The notes beneath the pieces were generated by a model. That model was given only the letters and a program-made list of their open reading frames with translations, had not been told where the DNA came from and did no database searches. The position numbers were made by a program, and so were the translations under genes. A DNA stretch of 41,085 nt from CAZIAK01 sp964537035 (GTDB taxonomy: Bacteria; Planctomycetota; B15-G4). The DNA lies in assembly GCA_964537035.1 (NCBI GenBank), contig CAZIAK010000042.1:1-41085 (forward strand). Direction: 5' to 3'. Shown here one piece after another: positions 31,739 through 41,085 of this stretch. Numbering within the stretch: the stretch's first letter is position 1; every line of letters starts with the position of its first letter.

Positions 31739-31892
31739 TGAGAGACTCCCACCTCGCCAAGAGTTCGCAGAACCGCCACCGATGCCACACGGGTGGCGCC
31801 ACAGCCGGCCCTGCGTTGTTAAGCGACCATGCCAAAGGACTTAGCGACTCCCAAGGACTATCCCCGACGATGTTGCTCGCTCAGACGACGGC
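31739..31892. other. Intergenic region upstream of the barrel-protein gene
   Basis: 154 bases between two minus-strand genes; it should hold the promoter of the barrel-protein/acyl-CoA-ligase operon. No convincing -35/-10 pair, gene or terminator was found. A small GTGGCGCCAC palindrome is present near 31793. Confidence 0.35.
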
Positions 31893-33344
31893 TCACGGTT
31901 CCTTGCGGCCCTGTTTCGACCCCGACGACAGGTAGAAGGAGACGCCCCTGTAGTCCTCGTCCACCTGGAGGCGCGCTTGCAGTGGCGGGAAGGCTCGTTG
32001 GCGGCAATCCACTCTTTCGCAGAGCCTGCAAGTCGGACCAATCTCCACGGCGGCGGCCACATTGGCCAGGTCCACGCCGTCTGAATACAACAACTTTGGC
32101 GCATAACTCACGTCACAACCCAAGCCGATGGCCAACCGGCCTTGCGGTGAGTGGAAGCCACCGCCCTCTCTGCGAATCGTACGAGCGATGCAAAAGTAGA
32201 TCGAACCGTCCGGCATGGCCGAGAGCTGGGTGCGAATGAATCCGGGCTGCATGAAGGCCGCGTGTACGTTCCAGCGAGGGCAGGCTCCGCTGAAGCGGGC
32301 GAAGCGGATGCCGCTGCCACTGAACCGTTTGCTGATGTTGCCGGCGATGTCCACACGGATGAGATGAAACGGCACCCCCTGGGCCCCCGGCCGCTTCAAG
32401 GTCGTCAGCCGGTGGCAGACCTGTTCGAAGCTGGTGCGGAAGCGGTGACCCAGCATCTCCACGTCATAGCGGAGGGACTGGGCGGCCTCCAAGAAGGGGC
32501 CGTAGGGCATGAGCACGGCGCCGGCGAAGTAGCTGGCCAGTGCCAGCCGAGCCAAGCTGCGACTCTCCGGCGTGGTCAGATTGCCCCGGGAAACGTAGCT
32601 CTCCAGAACGTCCCGGTACTGCACCAGGGCGACCTGGTTGGCAAGCTGAAACAAGCGGCTACGAGGGGGCAGGATCTCTGACAGGTAGACCACCCCCGCC
32701 TCCTCGTCGAAGCGCCTGACCATCCCCGGCTCCCGGTCGGCGGAGACCACCTGCACGTCGATCCCGTGGCGGCGCTGCAGATGGCTGACCAGGCCGCTGC
32801 CCAGTTCGTCGGCAGATCCCAGCTCTTCGATGAGCTCCTCCGCGGCCTCCTCCACGGTGTGGAAGTGGTTGCTGTGGTCCTGGATGAAGTCGCTGACCTC
32901 TTCAGTGGGCAGGCGGATCAGCTCGATGCCAATGTCGCCCTGAGCGTCGGAGACCCGTTCGGCCAGGCCATCCCGCTCCTCACGAGACGATTGGTAGGCG
33001 CTGTAGAGCGTGATCACCGCTCGCCCCACCTCGGGCGACGTTTCGAGCAGCGTCTCCACGTCGAGCGCCTTGAGGTCCGCGCCCTCGAACAGATTGTCGC
33101 CGAACACCTCCATCAGATCGTCGTGCAGGCGAGCCTCGTCGTCCTCGGCCAGCTCTGCCATGTCCACGGCGAAGACAGCGGCCAGCTTGAGCAACAGGGG
33201 GACGGTCACCGGCCGGCGGTTGTGCTCGATGAGATTGAGGTAGCTGGCTGAGATCTCCAGTTCATTCGCCATCTGGGCCTGGGTCAGCCCTCGCTGCCGG
33301 CGGAGTCGCCTGACCTTGTGTCCCAAGCGAGCTTTTCTGGGCAT
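31893..33344 (-). CDS. RamB/ScfR-type transcriptional regulator (XRE HTH, IrrE-like, DUF2083)
   Basis: 483 residues. An XRE helix-turn-helix lies at about 8-62 (LRRQRGLTQAQMANELEIS, then YLNLIEHNRR). The middle has an IrrE/ImmA-like region whose zinc HExxH is absent (LFQLANQVALVQ, 231-242). The C-terminal short-chain fatty-acyl regulator domain carries FARFSGACPRWNVH and the cysteine cluster C439-x2-C442-x4-C447 (PTCRLCERVDCRQRAFPP). Characterised relatives such as RamB of Corynebacterium regulate acetate metabolism and the glyoxylate genes. Its divergent arrangement with aceB-aceA strongly suggests it controls them and itself, probably sensing acyl-CoA. AGGAG lies eight bases before the ATG. 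Confidence 0.88.
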   Translation of the reverse strand: MPRKARLGHKVRRLRRQRGLTQAQMANELEISASYLNLIEHNRRPVTVPLLLKLAAVFAVDMAELAEDDEARLHDDLMEVFGDNLFEGADLKALDVETLLETSPEVGRAVITLYSAYQSSREERDGLAERVSDAQGDIGIELIRLPTEEVSDFIQDHSNHFHTVEEAAEELIEELGSADELGSGLVSHLQRRHGIDVQVVSADREPGMVRRFDEEAGVVYLSEILPPRSRLFQLANQVALVQYRDVLESYVSRGNLTTPESRSLARLALASYFAGAVLMPYGPFLEAAQSLRYDVEMLGHRFRTSFEQVCHRLTTLKRPGAQGVPFHLIRVDIAGNISKRFSGSGIRFARFSGACPRWNVHAAFMQPGFIRTQLSAMPDGSIYFCIARTIRREGGGFHSPQGRLAIGLGCDVSYAPKLLYSDGVDLANVAAAVEIGPTCRLCERVDCRQRAFPPLQARLQVDEDYRGVSFYLSSGSKQGRKEP

Positions 33345-33382
33345 GACAGCGTCTCCTGGGGAGCCTGGGCAAGGGCTGGATA

Positions 33383-33417
33383 TTTACAAACTTTACAACA
33401 GTTCGATTCAAGTTGTA
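33383..33417. promoter_or_regulatory. Candidate operator: direct and inverted repeats
   Basis: Near-direct repeat TTTACAAAC (33383-33391) and TTTACAACA (33392-33400), and inverted repeat TACAAC (33394-33399) with GTTGTA (33412-33417) separated by 12 bases. AAACTTTACAAC (33388-33399) resembles the RamB site AAACTTTGCAAA as I recall it. It lies 39 bases upstream of the regulator's ATG and in the shared divergent region, fitting a site for autoregulation and for aceB-aceA control. Confidence 0.5.
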
Positions 33418-33457
33418 CCGATCAAAACCGTGTGACGGGGCCTGATAACAGCCCACC

Positions 33458-33485
33458 TTGACCTTTTGAAATGTTGGTCAATACT
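33458..33485 (+). promoter_or_regulatory. Candidate aceB promoter overlapping an inverted repeat
   Basis: TTGACC (33458-33463) could be a -35 box, with AATACT (33480-33485) as -10 after 16 bases. TTGACC and GGTCAA (33476-33481) also form a perfect inverted repeat with a 12-base centre, so a regulator bound here would block the polymerase. It lies 80 bases upstream of the aceB ATG. Confidence 0.45.
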
Positions 33486-33565
33486 TCACACACGCTAGAC
33501 GACTTGCACTGCCGTGTCCTCCTGTGGGGACAGCGAGCGTCTTTCCCGCGCCCGGAGAACCTCCG

Positions 33566-35206
<1,641 letters not shown>

Positions 35207-35278
35207 TCTCAGCAGCACCCTCTCTTTCGCATCCCCTTCGCTCTCATCTCCCATTTCTTGCACATCGGACACGCCACT

Positions 35279-36577
<1,299 letters not shown>

Positions 36578-36656
36578 GCACCCTTCTCTGAAGACTCCTC
36601 CTCCCTGAACACGGAGCGGACACCCGGGCCGGCAGCTCGGGCCCGCCTCCACGACG

Positions 36657-36688
36657 AAGGCCGGTTCCCAGGCGCGGGAGCCGGCCTT
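36657..36688 (+). terminator. Rho-independent terminator after aceA
   Basis: A 13-base-pair stem (36657-36669 with 36676-36688, one G-T pair) around a six-base loop AGGCGC, followed by CCTTTGGTT. It lies 80 bases after the aceA stop and 37 bases from the end of the convergent SBBP gene. A weaker CGGGCC/GGCCCG stem lies just before it, near 36623-36645. Confidence 0.75.
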
Positions 36689-36724
36689 CCTTTGGTTCAG
36701 AGCCCCCTTGTCAGACGCTCAGCG

Positions 36725-39205
36725 TCACGGTGTGGTGCCCATGATGCCGTTGCTGGCGGCCCAGCCAGCGGGCCCGGCGGGGTCGGAGATCCAAAACTGG
36801 AAGACCGTGGCCACACCCGACGGCACTCCGGGCGGCCAGTCGGACGCAAGCGAATACTGGCCGTCGCCGTCCACCGGCAGGCCCAGCAGAACGATGTCCG
36901 GGCTCGGCACCAGCGTGCCGCCCTTGAAGGGCAGCGAGATGTCGCTGAAACCGATCACCAATCCGGCCGAGGCGTTGGGCAGGGCGTCGGTGAGCAGCAG
37001 CTGCGTCTTGCTGTGCTCGCAGAGCCCACCGCCGCCCTTGAGGTCAGGGCGGCCGTTGCTACCGGGCAGCGAGTCACCCAGGTTTGTCCAGGGCGAGATG
37101 ACCTGCATGCGCGCGATCCAACCGTCGGTGCCGCCGTTGAAGGTCGGGTCAAAGACGTTCTCACCGCCGATGGGGTGAGCGGGAGAGAACGTAGACCCGA
37201 CCATGATCGCCTCGCCGCAGGGCAAGCGGATCACATCCCAGGCGTTGCCGCTTCCGTTGGCAGGCCCACCGAGGTACGAGGCGTAGAGCAGTTGGCTGCC
37301 GTCGGCGTTGAACTGCATGATGCCTGCATCGCTCAGCCCGCCGGTGCCCTCGGGCTGGAAGGCGTCCGGGGTCGTGGGAAAGTCGGCTGCCAGGGCGGCT
37401 CCGGCAAGCGTGACCCTGTTCTGATCGTCGATCGCCATGCCGTGACAGCCCACCCCCGTGCTGCTGGAGCCAAACGTCGCCCACTTCTTGAATGTAGCGG
37501 ACGAGTCGAACTCGCAGAGGAAGGGCCGGCCCCAGTTGCTGAACGCGCCCGGAGTCGACTCGTAGCACACCGTAGGCGTTCCCGTGAGCACGATGCCGCC
37601 GTCACTCTTGATCTCGAACGTGAGCGGCAGCCCCTCGTGAAACGTCGACCAGACGAATGCGCTGCCGTCAGCGTTCAGGCGGGTAAGAAAGCCCGCCGTA
37701 CAACCGGGGTCCCAGAACTCGAGGTAGGCGCCAGGCGTTGTGGGATAGTCCGAGCCCGGCCAGCCCCCGATGAGCACCGTGCCGTCCACATCCCTGTTGA
37801 TGGTGAGGGGGACTTCATCCGTGGTGCCTCCCAGATACGTGGAGTAGAGCAGGGTGCTCAAGCTCGCGTCCAGCCGGAACACAAACCCGTCGCAGCCCCC
37901 CCCCTGATAGGTCGGGATCACCGCGCCAGGTGTGATCGGAAAGTCGTTCGAGCACGTCCGGCCGGTGGCGTAGACCGAGCCGTCAGGACCGACGTCAATG
38001 GAAAGAATTCCATCGGATCCGGCCTGTGTGCCACCGATGAACGTACTCGCAATGATGGTGGAGCCCATGTCGTCCAGTCGCATGACGAAGGAGTCGCTCG
38101 TGCTTCCTTGAAACGTCTCCATGAAAGCGCCAGCCGTCACGGGAAAGTCGGGCGAGTCTGTCCCGCCACCCAGGACGATTTCATTCGTGCTGCTCAGAAC
38201 GGACTCGGAGACTCCATCGATGCTCGAGCCACCGAGGTAGGTCGAGAAGACGAGGTCGTTTGTCGTGCCGTTGAAGCGCATGACGAAGCCGTCCAGCACT
38301 CCTCCCCCAAAGCCCGTAGAGAGCGCGCCTGGGGTCACAGGGTAGTCGGCACTGCCAGTGTTCCCCGTGATGATGTAGTCCCCCGACGGATGTAGGAGTA
38401 CCGTCTTTGGGGTATCCCCTGAACTCCCGCCGATGAATGAGCCCCAGATGAGCGTCGAGCTTGCGATGACTCCCGACCCGGGGGCTACGTCGCTTGCACC
38501 GAGCCCCCAGCTCCGATCATCGACCGGACGAAAGTGCAGGGCGACAGCCTCTTCGCTGCCGTCGACCAAACGCTGACAACCCACAGGGCGACTGAGGCGC
38601 AGGGTGCCCGCGAGCGTGTCGATCTCCAGGCTACCGTCCGAGACGACGCGCACTGCGGTGGCGCCCTCCCAACTCCAGTTCACATCATCGAGTGCTGTGC
38701 CGGGCGCGACTCGGAGTTCCTGGACGACGCTCCGCTCGCTCACGCTCATGGCAATCTCGACACCAGGGAGGACATCGCTCAGCTCAATCGCCTGAAAGCG
38801 CGGCAAGTCGCGTTGCCAGCGCAAGCGGTCGTTGCCAAGCAGGAAGTGCTCCACTCCGGGCAAGGCTTCCGTACCGCGAGCTGTCGCTTTCCCTGTCGCA
38901 CCGACAAATCGCTGCATCAGGAACACGCCAGAGCCGTCCGGGTCACGGCGATCTACAAGCTGCAAACCCAGGCCTTCAGCATGCACACGCACCAGCCCGG
39001 TGGCATGCTGGCTTACGAACAACGCGTCGGTCGGCCACTGCCCGCGATTCTCGACCAAGGCCGGGGGAGCGCTGACCATCGTGGCTCCCATGACGGCAGC
39101 CGACTGAGCGACAGGCTGCGGTGTCAGCAGCAGCGAGAGGACACAGGCCATGGCCGCCATGACAACGGACCGCTTGCCGCTGTGCTTCACGGTGAAACGA
39201 CTCAT
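36725..39205 (-). CDS. Secreted SBBP beta-propeller-repeat protein with planctomycete-type C-terminal domain
   Basis: 826 residues. A signal peptide (MSRFTVKHSGKRSVVMAAMA and hydrophobic stretch to about 35) is followed by the N-terminal domain that typically precedes SBBP repeats (ENRGQWPTDALF). About seven repeats follow, each of the form STYLGG-x(n)-TG/GG-x-T-x-S-x-DFPVTPGAF, predicting beta-propeller blades. The C-terminal about 120 residues (SPWTNLGDSLPGSNGRPDL, then LPFKGGTLVPSP) match the cupredoxin at 27847-28605. It is probably exported and surface-associated; the ligand is unknown. AGGAG is nine bases from the ATG, which overlaps the preceding FG-GAP stop as ATGA. Confidence 0.85.
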   Translation of the reverse strand: MSRFTVKHSGKRSVVMAAMACVLSLLLTPQPVAQSAAVMGATMVSAPPALVENRGQWPTDALFVSQHATGLVRVHAEGLGLQLVDRRDPDGSGVFLMQRFVGATGKATARGTEALPGVEHFLLGNDRLRWQRDLPRFQAIELSDVLPGVEIAMSVSERSVVQELRVAPGTALDDVNWSWEGATAVRVVSDGSLEIDTLAGTLRLSRPVGCQRLVDGSEEAVALHFRPVDDRSWGLGASDVAPGSGVIASSTLIWGSFIGGSSGDTPKTVLLHPSGDYIITGNTGSADYPVTPGALSTGFGGGVLDGFVMRFNGTTNDLVFSTYLGGSSIDGVSESVLSSTNEIVLGGGTDSPDFPVTAGAFMETFQGSTSDSFVMRLDDMGSTIIASTFIGGTQAGSDGILSIDVGPDGSVYATGRTCSNDFPITPGAVIPTYQGGGCDGFVFRLDASLSTLLYSTYLGGTTDEVPLTINRDVDGTVLIGGWPGSDYPTTPGAYLEFWDPGCTAGFLTRLNADGSAFVWSTFHEGLPLTFEIKSDGGIVLTGTPTVCYESTPGAFSNWGRPFLCEFDSSATFKKWATFGSSSTGVGCHGMAIDDQNRVTLAGAALAADFPTTPDAFQPEGTGGLSDAGIMQFNADGSQLLYASYLGGPANGSGNAWDVIRLPCGEAIMVGSTFSPAHPIGGENVFDPTFNGGTDGWIARMQVISPWTNLGDSLPGSNGRPDLKGGGGLCEHSKTQLLLTDALPNASAGLVIGFSDISLPFKGGTLVPSPDIVLLGLPVDGDGQYSLASDWPPGVPSGVATVFQFWISDPAGPAGWAASNGIMGTTP

Positions 39206-40895
39206 GGCTTGAACTCCTCAAACAGGTACACCCTGCCGGTCTCAGTGATGGTCGAGCTGATCTCCGTATAACCGGAGGCCCCCAGGATCTGGTCGAGTCG
39301 GCCAGTGTTGAGCACATGACCCGATGCAACGGCGATGCCCAGTCGGGCGCGGCCGTCCTCTTCGCCAGCCTCACCCCTGAATATGAAGAGACGGCGAGGA
39401 AAGTCTGACGTCATCAGGGCTGGATTGGCGCCGCTGATTACATAGACACGTCCCGAGATCGCGCCGCCGGTTGGCTCTCCGTCATCACAGGGCGAGGGCA
39501 CCTCAGCCTCGTTGTTCAGTCGGGGGGCACCGACAAGAAAGTCCTCAAAGATGAGCGGGAAGTCTTCACCAGCGTTGAACTGCCCAGCCGGGGCAAGGGA
39601 CCAACCAAAGTAGGCGTCCACTCGCCCGTCGATCTCCGCTGGAAAGGGTTGGATGTCGTCATCGGGCGTGTTGAACATGAGCGGTTGACTGTCGAGGCCG
39701 TAGGCCGCCGACACGCTGTCATCAGTGGCAATGGTGTAGGCATACACGGCGCCACGGTTGCCCGCGTCGTTGGATACTCCCGGCCCGCTTGAGGTATCGA
39801 TGTACAGAGGCGAACCCACCAGAACGTCCGGACGGTTGTCAGCGTTCAGGTCGACGTTGCCACAGATGGAAAAACCGAACAGGAAGGGATCGCCTGTCAT
39901 CTGCACATCGAGCGTCGGCGAGACTGTCACCAGCGGGAGATCTGGCACGCTGCTCAAGACGACGCCTGGCTGGGTGGGATTCAGGTAGAGCAAGGCGTAG
40001 CCACTGTCCTCCGCCGCATAGTCCAGCTTGCTAATGTGCCGGGCCTGGATCGCACCCACAGCCACATCGTCGTATCCGTCACCGTTCACGTCGCCCGCAC
40101 CCGCCACGGTAAATCCGTAGCGATCCTTAATGCCGATCGGATAGGTCTCACTGGTTGGCGGCAACTCGTAGTCGCAGCCGATACACTGGAACACTGTCGG
40201 GCTGCCCTGGGTCATCCACTGCACCATGGCGGTGGCGCTGGTGTAGATGTACGCCTTTCCTCCATCGATCGGTACACGGCTATCCGGATCTCCCGGAGCA
40301 CCGATGATCAGATCGGGCGTGCCGTCACCATCGATGTCGCCAGCAGCGTCGATCGACGCCCCAAACCAACGACGGGCCTCGTCGCCCTCGAAGATCAGAT
40401 CAGCGTCGGCCGGGGTGAGGTCGGTACAAGTCTCATGTTTCTCTGCGAAGAACACGAGCACACGACCACGCTCGTACTGGGTGTCGCCAGAGCCCACATC
40501 GAACCGCCAGCCCGGCTCGCCCACGGCGATGTCGTCCTTGCCGCCCCCGTTGAAATCCCCGGTGAAGGCCACCGGCACTCCCCAGTCCGGAGCGGCCAGC
40601 CCCTCGATGCGAAAGCAGGAAGACTCGACATGCGCCGCACCATCGATGTGCGCCGAGAGCATCAAGGTCGCCGAGCCCAGGTCCGCGGCCTCGTCTATCG
40701 AGCCCGAGAGGATGTCGTCCAGCCCATCGCCGTCCCAATCACCCGAGGACAGGTGGTGCCCCAGGTGATCGCTGGTCGCATCGCCCTTCCAGATGGCATC
40801 GCTCTCGCAGGACCACTTGTCTGGGACCTGGGCTGTCATCTGCCCCCCCATCCGATGATGGCCAGAGCAACGAGGGTCGTGGTGCGTACGTTCAT
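39202..40895 (-). CDS. Secreted FG-GAP-repeat protein, apparent frameshift in the signal peptide
   Basis: About 565 residues. FG-GAP/integrin-alpha-like repeats with calcium-binding DxDGDGxxD loops: SGDWDGDGLDDILSGS, GDFNGGGKDDIAVGEPG, GDIDGDGTPDLIIGAPG, GDVNGDGYDDVAVGA and NVDLNADNRPDVLVGSP. They predict an extracellular beta-propeller. The best start is the ATG at 40895 (GGAG seven bases upstream), encoding a signal peptide MNVRTTTLVALAIIGWGG. In the given sequence this frame stops after 19 codons, because a C7 run at 40843-40849 puts the rest one base out of frame; an eighth base would join it to QMTAQVPDKW. The unshifted frame begins at 40923 with a basic, non-signal N terminus. Translationally coupled to the SBBP gene. 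Confidence 0.75.
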
Positions 40896-41043
40896 GCGGC
40901 CTCTCCGTGTGAGTCTTCCTCATGATCCCTGGGCGAGACTCGCTCCAAGCCCAAGACGAAGTCTAGCCGAGGAGCCTCGGGATGTGTGACCCAACTCCGC
41001 GCTGGACGCCCCGCCGCAAGCCATTCCCCGTCATCAACGAGAG
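40896..41043 (-). promoter_or_regulatory. Upstream region of the FG-GAP/SBBP operon
   Basis: About 150 bases that must contain the operon promoter if this is the first gene. The minus strand shows a small palindrome CCGAGG-AG-CCTCGG (40967-40980) next to TAGACT, which could be a -10 box; no well-spaced -35 was found. Confidence 0.3.
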
Positions 41044-41078
41044 GCGCCCGCCCCGCTCTACAAGAGCGAGACGGGCGC
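41044..41078. terminator. Hairpin at the right edge, possible terminator of a gene beyond the window
   Basis: Two stacked helices: GCGCCCG (41044-41050) with CGGGCGC (41072-41078), and CGCTCT (41054-41059) with AGAGCG (41063-41068), separated by a three-by-three internal loop and closed by loop ACA. No T-run follows on either visible side, so the role is uncertain. Confidence 0.4.
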
Positions 41079-41085
41079 GGGGATC

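Noticed and set aside
31687..31935. Small plus-strand frame (82 codons) upstream of the barrel-protein gene
   Set aside because: No ribosome binding site or recognisable sequence, and it overlaps the starts and ends of two well-supported genes.

Overview
This is a GC-rich bacterial window with one 100-base run of N. Two secreted proteins (27847-28605 and 36725-39205) share a C-terminal domain of about 120 residues containing PFKGGTL. From memory, that domain is typical of secreted proteins in large-genome Planctomycetota of the Poly30/Saltatorellus type. The HU-like protein and the FG-GAP and SBBP secreted proteins fit the same picture. I therefore favour a planctomycete, probably a genome assembled from a metagenome. 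The taxonomic call is inference from recalled protein style.

Positions 2-26146 form a surface-polysaccharide biosynthesis locus. Most of it is a tightly packed minus-strand operon (17578 down to 2) with many 1-4 base start/stop overlaps. In transcription order it holds: a membrane-anchored alkaline-phosphatase/sulfatase-superfamily enzyme, a GT4 transferase, a GT39-like membrane transferase, another GT4, a Wzx-type flippase, a B12-binding radical SAM enzyme, a GT4, a radical-SAM-like protein that has lost its cluster cysteines, a GNAT acyltransferase, a polysaccharide deacetylase, a polyprenyl-phosphate sugar-1-phosphate transferase, a methyltransferase and a second complete B12-binding radical SAM enzyme. 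A second minus-strand operon (26146-21174) carries a sugar-nucleotide epimerase, two GT4 enzymes and a heparinase-like protein. Between the two lies one plus-strand gene (17954-21061): a protein with about 13 membrane segments fused to a sulfatase-fold domain that has lost metal-binding aspartates. Together these genes could make a lipid-linked glycan, flip it, decorate it (acetyl, methyl, possibly phosphate or sulfate chemistry) and trim it.

Positions 26229-28605 hold housekeeping or isolated genes: an alpha/beta hydrolase, an HU-family DNA-binding protein followed by a strong hairpin, tRNA-Leu(UAA), and a secreted cupredoxin.

Positions 28723-36577 look like a fatty-acid/acetate utilisation block. 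It has a putative outer-membrane barrel protein, a long-chain acyl-CoA ligase, a RamB/ScfR-type regulator and, divergent from it, aceB (malate synthase A) and aceA (isocitrate lyase), ending in a clear terminator. The 221-base divergent region carries repeats that resemble operator sites.

Positions 36725-40895 encode two overlapping secreted proteins, an SBBP-repeat protein and an FG-GAP-repeat protein. The second shows an apparent one-base frameshift in a seven-base homopolymer within its signal peptide.

The N gap (17638-17737) is flanked by identical 55-base sequences. This is the signature of unmerged de Bruijn contig ends, so the true locus is probably continuous there. The most interesting signals are the two decayed enzyme folds (radical SAM and sulfatase) kept as full-length reading frames inside the glycan locus, next to apparently active relatives.
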